Assembly (NCBI GenBank): GCA_003576745.1
Contig: QEVR01000002.1
Coordinates: forward strand, 361,884 to 425,883
Length of the DNA: 64,000 nucleotides
DNA from: Candidatus Uhrbacteria bacterium
GTDB lineage: Bacteria; Patescibacteriota; Patescibacteriia; 2-12-FULL-60-25
Direction: 5' to 3'
Shown here: piece by piece, positions 25,625 through 34,159 of the stretch
How positions within the stretch are numbered: the first letter of the stretch is position 1
How the letters are laid out: every line of letters starts with the position of its first letter
Made by a program: the position numbers and the translations under genes
Notes under the pieces: model-generated
What the model was told of the DNA's origin: nothing
What the model saw: only the letters and a program-made list of their open reading frames with translations
Databases searched by the model: none

Positions 25625-27490
25625 ATGCGCGCGATTCTCGCGAAGATCCGCGTCTTGTTCCATCGGATATTCTTCTGGCACGAGGGCGGAAAACAATCTT
25701 CGGAATTTATCCCGAATGCAGGGCATGATCATGCCCTGGTATTGCATGTCGCTGAACCGTCGAAAATCCCGCGCTGGCGCCAACTCCGTTACGTTAGCCA
25801 TGTCCTAAACATCAAAGAACGGCGGGCGCTCATTGCGGCAGCGCTCGTATTCGCGCTGGGCATCGCCGGAACCGCCTGGGCGATTTCGACCGAACGCATG
25901 ATTCGCGTACCGTCGAATGGCGGACGCATGATCGAGGCGGTCGTCGGCGCCCCCAAAACCATCAACCCCCTTTACGCCGCCAAGAGCGATCCGGATCAAG
26001 ATCTGACCTCTCTCGTCTATGCCGGGCTCTTCCGCCGAACCGGCGGAACCGGCGTGGTCCCGGACATCGTGGAACGCTTTGAATGGTCGGAGAACGGCAA
26101 ACGGCTGCGACTCGAACTCCGCAAGGATGTGCGTTTTCATGATGGGACGCCTCTTACGAGCGATGATGTGCTTTTCACCATCCACGTCGCAAAGAACCCG
26201 GCCTGGAGAAGCACATACGCGAATGCCCTCCGGGACGTAAACGGAGAACGAATCGACGACTATACGCTCGACATCGTCCTGAAGGAGCCGGACATTTTTA
26301 TTTTGGATGCACTGACCATCGGCATTCTCCCCGCGCATATTTGGCTGGATATTTCGCCGGGAAATGCCCTGCTCGCCGATGCGAATATACGACCGATCGG
26401 CGCAGGTCCGTTTAAAATCCACTCGTTCCGCAAAGACACGCGGGGCGTGATGCTTGCCTATACGCTGGAACGGTACGAAGGCTATCACGGCATTCAGCCC
26501 TTCCTGTCCCAAATAGAATTCCGCTATTTCCCGTCGAAAGAACAGGCGGAAGACGCATTGCGCGGCGGACGCGTTGATGCGCTCGCCTTTGTGGAGAGCG
26601 GCAGTATCGGCAGACTCACCGGCAATGAGCGGTTGACCTATGCAACCATCGAGCTTCCGCAGGAGACCATCGCCTTCTTCAACCTGAATGACGAACTGCT
26701 GAAGAATTCCAAAGTGCGCCAGGCGCTCGCGCTCGCCGTGGACCGAGAACTTGTGGTGGACGCGCAAGCCGGCATTTCGACGCCCGTGTACGGCCCGTAT
26801 CCTTTTGACGATGTGACGCCGACAGCTTCTTCCTCCGAAGAACGGCTGGATGCCGCGCGCGCTCTCCTCGCGGAAGCGGGGTGGGTGCAGGTGATGAATT
26901 CCGAAGTCCGAATTCGAAAGGACACGGCACAGGGATCGCCGTCGAGCACCATGAGCGCAACGGCGTCATCCACCGAACTCGTACTCACCATTTCGGTCCC
27001 GCAAGTAGCGGACCTCATCAGCGTGGCGCAGGTGCTTGCGCGACGCTGGTCGCTCTTGGGCGCGAAGGTGAATGTGGACGTGGCGGATCCGGATCAGCTG
27101 GCCCAGCGCGCCACGCGCGCCCGCGATACGCAGATTCTGGTCTGGAACGTGCGTCTGAATCCTTCGCAGGATCTTTACCCCGTATGGTGGAGCGGAAACG
27201 CCAAAGGCAATGGCCTGAACCTGTCCAATTTGTCGGATCGCAATGTGGACGATGCCATAGAGGCGCTCCGAAGCGCGACCACCACGGAGGCGCTCAAGGC
27301 CGCACGAAAAACCCTGTCGAATGCCATTCTCTCACGAGATCCTGCCGTCTTTTTGACGCGCCCTGCCTATGGCTACGTATATTCTTCGGACATTCGCGGC
27401 GTCAGCGACAGGCTCGAACTCGGCACACCTTCAGACCGCTTCCTCGATATACCGAATTGGTATGTAAAGACGCGGTGGGCATGGAAATAG
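25625..27490 (+). CDS. peptide/solute-binding protein (SBP_bac_5), membrane-anchored
   Basis: 621 aa. A ~60-residue cytoplasmic N-terminus leads to a single hydrophobic helix (ALIAAALVFALGIAGTAWAI, ~76-95), then the SBP family 5 fold: VVGAPKTINPLYA, DIVERFEWSENGK, RKDVRFHDGTPLTSDDVLFT, then GAGPFKIHSF and QALALAVDREL. Such proteins capture oligopeptides or similar ligands for ABC importers. No permease or ATPase genes are adjacent. The N-terminal anchor replaces the usual lipobox. CPR cells are auxotrophs, so peptide uptake fits, but the partner transporter is not here. Confidence 0.88.
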   Translation: MRAILAKIRVLFHRIFFWHEGGKQSSEFIPNAGHDHALVLHVAEPSKIPRWRQLRYVSHVLNIKERRALIAAALVFALGIAGTAWAISTERMIRVPSNGGRMIEAVVGAPKTINPLYAAKSDPDQDLTSLVYAGLFRRTGGTGVVPDIVERFEWSENGKRLRLELRKDVRFHDGTPLTSDDVLFTIHVAKNPAWRSTYANALRDVNGERIDDYTLDIVLKEPDIFILDALTIGILPAHIWLDISPGNALLADANIRPIGAGPFKIHSFRKDTRGVMLAYTLERYEGYHGIQPFLSQIEFRYFPSKEQAEDALRGGRVDALAFVESGSIGRLTGNERLTYATIELPQETIAFFNLNDELLKNSKVRQALALAVDRELVVDAQAGISTPVYGPYPFDDVTPTASSSEERLDAARALLAEAGWVQVMNSEVRIRKDTAQGSPSSTMSATASSTELVLTISVPQVADLISVAQVLARRWSLLGAKVNVDVADPDQLAQRATRARDTQILVWNVRLNPSQDLYPVWWSGNAKGNGLNLSNLSDRNVDDAIEALRSATTTEALKAARKTLSNAILSRDPAVFLTRPAYGYVYSSDIRGVSDRLELGTPSDRFLDIPNWYVKTRWAWK

Positions 27491-27587
27491 GTTATTGGTT
27501 TTCGTTATCAGGTATTCGTTGTCCGTTATTATCTCTCTGCCTTACAAAAACGAATAGCCAATACCCAAAAACCTGCCGACATCCCTC

Positions 27588-27616
27588 TTGAAAAACAGAA
27601 GGTTCTCATCTATTCT
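27588..27616 (+). promoter_or_regulatory. promoter of tRNA-Leu
   Basis: TTGAAA, 17-nt spacer, TATTCT, ending 21 bp before the tRNA. Confidence 0.7.
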
Positions 27617-27637
27617 AGCGCGGCTGGATATAGACGC

Positions 27638-27724
27638 GGGCGAGTGGCGGAACTGGTAGACGCACTGGCTTCAGGAGCCAGCGGGGGCAACCCCATGAGA
27701 GTTCGAGTCTCTCCTCGCCCACCA
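27638..27724 (+). tRNA. tRNA-Leu(CAG)
   Basis: Acceptor GGGCGAG pairs with CTCGCCC, discriminator A, encoded CCA. Anticodon arm CTGGC-TTCAGGA-GCCAG gives CAG; a long variable arm (CGGGGGCAACCCCAT region) and T arm GAGAG-TTCGAGT-CTCTC complete a class II tRNA of 87 nt. Confidence 0.97.
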
Positions 27725-27759
27725 TACACACGAGCGCCGACATGCGCTCGTGTGTATAT
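27725..27759 (+). terminator. terminator after tRNA-Leu
   Basis: ACACACGAGCGC-loop-GCGCTCGTGTGT hairpin directly after the CCA, followed by ATATTT. Confidence 0.75.
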
Positions 27760-27918
27760 TTCGGAGCGACTGCGCATCTCTCTTTTACGTACCCAACCTG
27801 CAAACACGTCTCTCTGTATGACCGGAGAGGAGGGCGGCCTTGCCAATATATTCATTCGCGAGAATGGTTTCATAGGCTCCTCACCCTCTGACTCGCATTT
27901 TGCTATACTCCTTCGTAT

Positions 27919-28470
27919 ATGGAACGACTGAATATCCCGGTATTGCTTGGTACAGCCCGTGAAGGACGCGCGAGCGAAGGGCCGGCAAAATATATCCACC
28001 GCCTTCTCTTGGAAAAAGACGTGGAGAGCGCGCTCATCGATCCGCGCGATTATCATGAAAAAAAGACCTTCGAAAAAGAGCGTGTTCAACCCTGGGCAGA
28101 TATCATGAAGCGCGCGGACGGGCTCGTTATTGTAACGCCGGAATACAATCACGGATATCCGGGTCCGCTCAAAGAAATGCTGGATGCCCTCTATGAAGAA
28201 TTTGCGCGCAAGCCCGTGGCTGTCTGCGGCGTATCCGCCGGCATGCTGGGTGGCGCGCGCGTTGTGGAACAGGTGAAACTCGTGGCCATCGAGCTCCACA
28301 TGTGTCCCATCCGCGAATCCGTGTATTTTTCGGATGTACGAAATCTCTTCAATGAGAAAGGCGACATAACGGATCCCGGCTTCGATGCGCGATGCGCTCA
28401 AATGTTCGAAGAGCTTTTCTGGTTTACCCGCGCGCTCAAAGCCGGACGCGAGGGAGTTGTCCGGGAATAA
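27919..28470 (+). CDS. NADPH-dependent FMN reductase family protein
   Basis: 183 aa. A flavodoxin-like fold is shown by PVLLGTAREGRASEGPA (phosphate loop) and TPEYNHGYPGPLKEMLD (flavin ring contact, ~73-89), with VCGVSAGMLGG later. These enzymes reduce FMN, quinones or azo compounds with NAD(P)H. The gene stands alone. An extended -10-like TGCTATACT lies 16 bp upstream, with no good -35 box. Confidence 0.9.
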   Translation: MERLNIPVLLGTAREGRASEGPAKYIHRLLLEKDVESALIDPRDYHEKKTFEKERVQPWADIMKRADGLVIVTPEYNHGYPGPLKEMLDALYEEFARKPVAVCGVSAGMLGGARVVEQVKLVAIELHMCPIRESVYFSDVRNLFNEKGDITDPGFDARCAQMFEELFWFTRALKAGREGVVRE

Positions 28471-28474
28471 AGCG

Positions 28475-28672
28475 AAGGGGTACGGTTTGGGGAAATTATC
28501 GCTGGGAACTTTTGGCAATTGGGAATTGGGAATTGGGAAAAGAGGGCAAAGGGCAAAGGGAACGGGGTTCGGGGAGAATTATGCCCCCTACGCAACTACG
28601 TACTACGCCCTACGCAGCTCTCCTACTCCCAACTCCCCGCTCCCCACTTCCGACTTCCTGCCGACGAGCCGA
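28475..28672. repeat. composite intergenic repeat, copy 4
   Basis: Words: GGAATTGGGAATTGGG, GGGCAAAGGGAACGGGG, core GGGGAGAATTATGCCCCC, CTACGCAACTACGTAC, CTCCCCACTTCC. It ends at the -35 box of the RNase J promoter. Confidence 0.78.
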
Positions 28673-28675
28673 TAA

Positions 28676-28704
28676 TTGACAAAACGGACATCGTGGAGTA
28701 TTAT
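28676..28704 (+). promoter_or_regulatory. consensus sigma70 promoter of the RNase J gene
   Basis: TTGACA, 17-nt spacer, TATTAT: a perfect -35 and near-perfect -10. The expected start near 28711 leaves a leader of about 195 nt before the coding start. Confidence 0.85.
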
Positions 28705-28710
28705 GACTTC

Positions 28711-28906
28711 TCGAAGTGACATTTCGCGATTTCCTGACTCTGTCGGGACCTCGCGATCGGTACGAATGCGCATACGCATCCGGACCATCCAACGCGACAC
28801 AATCGAAATTCTTAACCCGCCAAAACCGCGGATCGCAAAACGTTGATTTTTTCAAATAAACGGCAATTGCCTCACGGTTTCTGGCATTTCACATGTTCAA
28901 TGTTCT
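28711..28906 (+). other. long structured 5' leader of the RNase J mRNA
   Basis: About 195 nt with no gene. Complementary pairs include CGCGA at 28727 with TCGCG at 28751, and ATGCG-CATA-CGCAT near 28767. I recognise no known riboswitch. mRNAs for RNase E are autoregulated through their leader; the same is possible here but is inference. Confidence 0.5.
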
Positions 28907-30907
28907 ATGGAAGCAATGAAAAATGACGGTCGTCCCTCCTCCGGGAGCGGTTCGGCCGGTTCGGGACGTCCTCCTTCGCGCGGATCATCCCACAAAAAGG
29001 GAATGTCGTCCCATGGCGGACGAAAACCATTCCATCCCGGCAAGCCGGGACAAAAAAAACACGGCCATGCAGGCATGTCCCTCAAAGAGGGGTTCGCCAA
29101 AGAAGAAGGACCGCGCCGTCGGAAAAAATCGGATCGTTTCGGCGGCCGCGGCGGAGGAGCTTTTTCCTCGCTCCCCCGCATGTCCGCCTTTAAGCATAAG
29201 CCGTTTTTAAAAACCGGTACGGATAAAGACACGCTTTCGCACGGAGACCGGCTCCGAGTCATCGTTCTCGGCGGCAATGAAGAAGTCGGACGCAACTGCA
29301 CCATTCTCGAATACGGCAATGACATTATTATCATTGACCTCGGTCTTCAGTTTCCGGACGAGGATATGCCAGGCGTGGACTATATTATCCCGAATATCTC
29401 GTATCTGAAGGGGAAGGAAAAGAATGTCCGGGCAATTGTCATTACGCATGCGCACTATGACCATATCGGCGGCGTCTCCCATCTGGCTTGGCGGCTCGGG
29501 AATCCTCCGATTTTCGCCGCAGACCTTACCTGCGGCATCATCAACAAGCGGCATCAGGACCATCGGGACCTTCCGCCGCTCAATCTGCGTTCGGTAAAAT
29601 CCGATGACGTGCTCCAGCTCGGGCAATTCAAGCTCGAATTCTTCGGCGTGGCCCACTCGGTGCCGTCCTCGCTGGGCGTTGTGGTGAATACCCCGTGCGG
29701 GATTATCGTGCATACGGGCGACTTCAAGCTCGACCCGAACCCGGGTTCGCAATCCATCCAGGAGACGCACAAAATCAAAGCGCTCGGCAAACGGAATGTT
29801 TTGGCGCTCATGATCGACTCCACGAACGCATCCCAACCGGGACGGCAGATTGCGGAACATGAAATTCAGACGAATATCGACGAAATCATCACCAATGCCG
29901 AAGGACGCATTATCATCGGCACATTCGCGTCCATGATTGCCCGTATCCAGCAGATTATCCTCGCCTGCGAACGGAACGGCCGAAAAGTTGCCGTGGAAGG
30001 CTTCTCTATGAAATCGAATGTCGCCATTGCCCAGGAACTCGGCTACATGAAAATCCAAAAAGGCACGCTCATCGACTCCAAGCAAATCCATTCCTATCCG
30101 CGAAATAAGGTGGCGGTGATTTGCACGGGCGCACAGGGCGAGGAACGCGCGGTCCTCATGCGCATTGCAAACCGCGAACATCCGTTTTTGTCCATTGAGC
30201 CGGGCGATACCGTGGTGTTCTCTTCGTCGGTCATTCCGGGCAATGAACGGACGGTGCAGCGCGTGAAAGACACGCTCTACCGCGAGGGCGCGGACGTGGT
30301 GCACTATAAAATGATGGACGTGCACGCCGGCGGACATGCCAAACAGGAAGACCTGGCCGAAATGCACGAAATGGTGAAACCAAAATACATCATTCCGATC
30401 GAAGGCCATTATTCCTTCCTGTGCGAACATGCGAAAGTGGCCATCCAGAACGGCTTTCCGAAGGAACGGATCTTTATTGCCGACAACGGACAAATCATGG
30501 AATTCGATAAAAAAGGAAACGGCGTCTTGACCAACAAGAAGGTGCCCACCGAATACGTGTTCGTGGACGGACTCGGCGTTGGCGATACTAATCAAATCGT
30601 GCTCCGCGACCGGCAGGAGCTGGCCGGGGACGGCATTATGATTGTTGTCGCCGTCATCGAAGCACGCACCGGCGTCCCGCTCGCGCTCCCCGACATTATT
30701 TCGCGCGGATTCATCTACATGAAGGAATCCCAGGATCTCATTCAGTCCGCGCGGCGTTTCTGCGCCAAAGTTCTGAAAGACAATGATCCGAACTCCGAGG
30801 CGAATCCCACCTATCTCAAGGAGAAACTCAAGGATGAGCTCGGCGAATATCTCTTTAAGAAAACCGAACGCCGTCCGATGATTTTGCCCGTGATTGTGGA
30901 AGTGTAA
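28907..30907 (+). CDS. rnj: ribonuclease J with disordered basic N-terminal tail
   Basis: 666 aa. Residues ~1-115 are a low-complexity Gly/Ser/Lys/Arg/His tail (GSGSAGSGRPPSRGSS, GGRKPFHPGKPGQKKHGHAG). The metallo-beta-lactamase/beta-CASP core starts at RVIVLGGNEEVGRNC. Zinc motifs are HAHYDHIGG (~183-191), HTGDFKLDP and later GHYSFL; the beta-CASP region includes GTFASMIARIQQI and GAQGEERAVLMRI. RNase J has 5'-3' exonuclease and endonuclease activity in mRNA decay and rRNA maturation. Typical length is ~555 aa, so the tail is an addition that could bind RNA. It is the main RNase of many bacteria lacking RNase E. ATG 28907 is used; ATG 28916 is possible. Confidence 0.95.
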   Translation: MEAMKNDGRPSSGSGSAGSGRPPSRGSSHKKGMSSHGGRKPFHPGKPGQKKHGHAGMSLKEGFAKEEGPRRRKKSDRFGGRGGGAFSSLPRMSAFKHKPFLKTGTDKDTLSHGDRLRVIVLGGNEEVGRNCTILEYGNDIIIIDLGLQFPDEDMPGVDYIIPNISYLKGKEKNVRAIVITHAHYDHIGGVSHLAWRLGNPPIFAADLTCGIINKRHQDHRDLPPLNLRSVKSDDVLQLGQFKLEFFGVAHSVPSSLGVVVNTPCGIIVHTGDFKLDPNPGSQSIQETHKIKALGKRNVLALMIDSTNASQPGRQIAEHEIQTNIDEIITNAEGRIIIGTFASMIARIQQIILACERNGRKVAVEGFSMKSNVAIAQELGYMKIQKGTLIDSKQIHSYPRNKVAVICTGAQGEERAVLMRIANREHPFLSIEPGDTVVFSSSVIPGNERTVQRVKDTLYREGADVVHYKMMDVHAGGHAKQEDLAEMHEMVKPKYIIPIEGHYSFLCEHAKVAIQNGFPKERIFIADNGQIMEFDKKGNGVLTNKKVPTEYVFVDGLGVGDTNQIVLRDRQELAGDGIMIVVAVIEARTGVPLALPDIISRGFIYMKESQDLIQSARRFCAKVLKDNDPNSEANPTYLKEKLKDELGEYLFKKTERRPMILPVIVEV

Positions 30908-30927
30908 AAGAAATTGAAAGCCGCAAA

Positions 30928-30958
30928 CGCTTTTGATTTTTTTAAAAAATCAAAAGCG
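30928..30958 (+). terminator. terminator after RNase J
   Basis: Perfect 15-bp stem CGCTTTTGATTTTTT with a one-base centre, rich in A/T. Confidence 0.7.
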
Positions 30959-30964
30959 TACGTT

Positions 30965-31085
30965 CAGAGGAGGTTCCCCTACGCAACGACGCACCCCTAT
31001 ACTTCCTACTCCCCACTTCCTAACTTCCTGTCCTCGCATCCTGCTCACCGTGTTCTGCTTCCTGAAATCCCCTCATCACGCTACA
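30965..31085. repeat. composite intergenic repeat, copy 5 (short)
   Basis: Only the right half of the unit: TTCCCCTACGCAACGACGC, CTTCCTACTCCCCACTTCC, CTAACTTCCTGTCC. Lies between RNase J and trpS. Confidence 0.6.
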
Positions 31086-31097
31086 CTGCCCGGCAGT

Positions 31098-32090
31098 ATG
31101 AAAGCCCTCTGTTTTTCCGGCATACAGCCCACGAATGTCATCCATATCGGCAATTATATCGGCGCGCTCAAGCAATGGAGCGATCTTCAGCACCGGTATC
31201 CATGCTATTTTTGCGTAGTGGACCTGCATGCCGTCACCGTAACGCAGGATCCAAAACTCCTCCGCGAAAATATCCTGAACACGGCGGCAACGTATTTGGC
31301 GGTGGGCATTGACCCCAAACGGTCTCGCCTGTTTATCCAGAGCGAGGTGAAAGAGCATGCCGAACTCGGATGGCTTTTGGGCACTATCGTGAAAATCGCG
31401 GAACTACAACGCATGACGCAGTTCAAGGACAAATCCAAAAAACGCGGCGAGAGTGTTGGCGTAGGCTTGTTCACCTATCCGGCGCTCATGGCCGCGGATA
31501 TTTTGCTCTATGACACGACCGTCGTCCCGGTGGGAGAAGACCAAATGCAGCATGTGGAACTCACACGGACCATCGCACGCCGTTTCAACCAGCAGTTCGG
31601 TGACACCTTCGTAGTCCCGGAAAGCCTTATCCAAACCACGGGCGCGCGTATTATGGGACTTGATGATCCGACAGAAAAAATGAGCAAAAGCGCTCGCTCC
31701 CCCATGAATTACATCGCCCTCACGGATGACGATGACACCGTCAGAAAGAAGGTGATGCGCGCCGTTACCGACAGCGGAGACGACGTTTCATATGACCCGA
31801 AGAAAAAACCCGCGATTTCCAATCTTCTCACGATCTATCACCACATGACCGGCACGCATTTAAAAGATACGGAAAAGAAATTCTCCGGCAAAGGATATGG
31901 CGATTTCAAAAAAGCGCTTGCGGAAGCGGTTATTGAGCATATTGCGCCTGTCCGGAGGAAGATTGCGGAATATCGGAAGGATCCGCAGCAATTGATGAAA
32001 CTATTGGACGAAGGACGCGATGCCGCCTGTGAGGCCGCAGAGAAAAAAATGAACCTGGTACGCGACAGGATGGGTCTAGGGCGCCGATAG
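31098..32090 (+). CDS. trpS: tryptophanyl-tRNA synthetase
   Basis: 330 aa from ATG 31098, the normal class I TrpRS length. The HIGH motif reads HIGN in NVIHIGNYIGALKQW (~15-29) after FSGIQPTN, and the KMSKS loop is intact in PTEKMSKSARSP (~194). The sequence GEDQMQHVELTRTIARRFN is the tryptophan-pocket region. It charges tRNA-Trp with tryptophan using ATP. It stands alone after a terminator and a short repeat. Confidence 0.97.
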   Translation: MKALCFSGIQPTNVIHIGNYIGALKQWSDLQHRYPCYFCVVDLHAVTVTQDPKLLRENILNTAATYLAVGIDPKRSRLFIQSEVKEHAELGWLLGTIVKIAELQRMTQFKDKSKKRGESVGVGLFTYPALMAADILLYDTTVVPVGEDQMQHVELTRTIARRFNQQFGDTFVVPESLIQTTGARIMGLDDPTEKMSKSARSPMNYIALTDDDDTVRKKVMRAVTDSGDDVSYDPKKKPAISNLLTIYHHMTGTHLKDTEKKFSGKGYGDFKKALAEAVIEHIAPVRRKIAEYRKDPQQLMKLLDEGRDAACEAAEKKMNLVRDRMGLGRR

Positions 32091-32142
32091 CCTGATCCTC
32101 GTGCAAATACGCTCCTCGAGATTATTCCGTTATCCTGCGGAA

Positions 32143-34143
32143 TTATTTTTTCGTATACACCCACGTGCCGTCCCAGCCGTCTGCCGGGGGCTCCTGCAAA
32201 AAATGCTGCGTGCGGGCGCGAAGGAGGAACGAGGGCGCATCGTCGGGGAACGATCTTAAAAGATCGTCGCAAGCCGATGAGGCTTCGCGGAACCGTTTGG
32301 AAAAATACAAATCGAGCGCGGCTTCAAAGGATGCGGCAAGAGTTTTTTGCTTCTTGGTCGCTTTCGGCGACTCCGCGACGGCTTCAAAAATGGTCACGGG
32401 CTCTGTTTTTCCCTTTACCGCCACCTTGTCGAGCTTGCGGAGGAGAATAGCCCCATCGAGATCGTCCGCCGTGGCCTCCGTAATGATCGTGCTCACGCCG
32501 TATTCCTTGGTGAGTCCCTCGAGCCTCGATGCGAGGTTTACGGCATCCCCGATAACGGTGTAATCCGTGTGGATTTTCCCGCCGATATTCCCCACGATCA
32601 CTTCACCCGTATTCAGGCCCATGCCCACCCGCAGCTTGAGATCGCCGAAGGCGCCCTCCGTATTCATGGCATCGAGCGCTTCGCGCATGCGCAGGGCGGC
32701 GGTAACGCCGCGAAGGGCGTGGTCGGCCTGGTCAAGCGGCGCATTCCAAAACGCCATCACAGCATCGCCGATGTATTTGTCGAGCGTTCCTTCCGTGGAA
32801 AACACAATATCCGTCATGCGCTCCAAATAGCGGTTCAGGTATTCCACCAGCGTCTCCGCATCCATGGACTCGGAAATGCTCGTGAACCCGCGGATGTCCG
32901 AAAAAAATATGGTCATGCGCCGCCGGTCGCCGCCGAGTTTGAGCTTGGCCGGATCTTTCAGGATGCTGTCGACCACCGAGGGGGTCACATACCTCGAAAA
33001 GACGCCGCGCAACTCTCGTTTTTCCTGTTCCGCCGCCATGCGCCGTTCGAGCGTGACCATGGCATAGCCCGCTCCGAGTACGAATGTGGGCCATACCACG
33101 TCTATAACGAATCCTCGATCAAATGCCACGAAAGCCGTAATAAGAATGGCGGCCCACATGGCGACCGACAGTAGCGCGCTCCATCGCGCGCGGACCAGAG
33201 GAATAAGCAGTCCCATAAAAGCGCCGAGCGCGAGCAAAAGCAGGGCAGTGGCCCAGCCGGGCGCAGGAACGAGCCATCGCCGCGACAGCAGGGTATCGAG
33301 CAGGGACGCATGAATTTCCACGCCGGGCATGGGCGCCCCCAGGGACACGGGAGTGATTTGCTCATCGTGCAGATTCGGCGCCGTGCTCCCCACAAGGACA
33401 ATGCTGTTTTTGAATATGGAAAGATCGGTATTGTCCAAAAGAATGTCGGCAGCGCTCACGCGGGGAAACGCGGCACCGGGCTCTCCAGGGTAATTCGCGA
33501 GTATGCGTCCCGCGCCGTCGCTCGGGATGGTACTCATATCCGGCGCGCGATTGACGAATTGCGCGATTTCATACGCGAATGCCGAAACGATGTTTTCTCC
33601 CGACGAATCCGCGACGCGCAATGGCACGCGCCGCACCACCCCGTCATCGTCGGGCGGCGTATTCGTGTGGCCGGCGCGCGCCGCGGCGTTCAAAATGGTC
33701 GTGATGCTCTTGAGGACGCCGTCCGGCGCATAGCTGAAACCGCCTCCAGATGTCCGTTTGAGTGGAAGCTCAACGGGCAACACCACGTTTCCGGCATCGA
33801 TCATGGCCGCGGCGAGCGCATTGTCGTTTTGCGCATCCTGCGGCTCCGGAAAATTCACATCATACCCGATCACGGCGGCGCCGGCCCTGTGCAGTTTCCG
33901 GATAAGATCCCCGTGAACGCGGCGATCCCACGGCCAGCGGCCGATGCGGGTAATGGACGCATCGTCGATGGCGACAATGACGATGGACGGATCCGGCGTG
34001 CGTTCCAGAAAAAAACGATCCGTCGCCCGATCGCTCCAGCTGCCGAGAATGCCGGAGGCAAACGCGAGCGCCCCGAAGACGCCAACCCCGATTCCGACCG
34101 CGAGCGGACGCCGAAGGTTCTTGTGTTCCGTGCGCTCGCGCAT
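32143..34143 (-). CDS. CHASE2-domain class III adenylate/guanylate cyclase
   Basis: 666 aa. An N-terminal helix (~13-33) is followed by an extracytoplasmic CHASE2 sensor (IVIVAIDDASITRIGRWPWDR, VIGYDVNFPEP, IFKNSIVLVGSTAPN), then three helices (~295-375) and a cytoplasmic class III cyclase domain: RMTIFFSDIRGFTSISE and KYIGDAVMAFWNAP supply the two metal-binding aspartates, then GMGLNTGEVIVGNIGG and DYTVIGDAVNLASRLE. A C-terminal tail of ~65 residues carries a TPR-like pair of helices. It would make a cyclic nucleotide in response to an external signal. The FecR-domain gene lies 16 bp upstream, so they are one operon. No cyclic-nucleotide receptor is seen nearby. Confidence 0.92.
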   Translation of the reverse strand: MRERTEHKNLRRPLAVGIGVGVFGALAFASGILGSWSDRATDRFFLERTPDPSIVIVAIDDASITRIGRWPWDRRVHGDLIRKLHRAGAAVIGYDVNFPEPQDAQNDNALAAAMIDAGNVVLPVELPLKRTSGGGFSYAPDGVLKSITTILNAAARAGHTNTPPDDDGVVRRVPLRVADSSGENIVSAFAYEIAQFVNRAPDMSTIPSDGAGRILANYPGEPGAAFPRVSAADILLDNTDLSIFKNSIVLVGSTAPNLHDEQITPVSLGAPMPGVEIHASLLDTLLSRRWLVPAPGWATALLLLALGAFMGLLIPLVRARWSALLSVAMWAAILITAFVAFDRGFVIDVVWPTFVLGAGYAMVTLERRMAAEQEKRELRGVFSRYVTPSVVDSILKDPAKLKLGGDRRRMTIFFSDIRGFTSISESMDAETLVEYLNRYLERMTDIVFSTEGTLDKYIGDAVMAFWNAPLDQADHALRGVTAALRMREALDAMNTEGAFGDLKLRVGMGLNTGEVIVGNIGGKIHTDYTVIGDAVNLASRLEGLTKEYGVSTIITEATADDLDGAILLRKLDKVAVKGKTEPVTIFEAVAESPKATKKQKTLAASFEAALDLYFSKRFREASSACDDLLRSFPDDAPSFLLRARTQHFLQEPPADGWDGTWVYTKK

Positions 34144-34159
34144 AGAATAGGCGCTCCGA

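Noticed and set aside
29207-30595. A 462-codon minus-strand frame opposite RNase J
   Set aside because: Shadow of a well-recognised gene.
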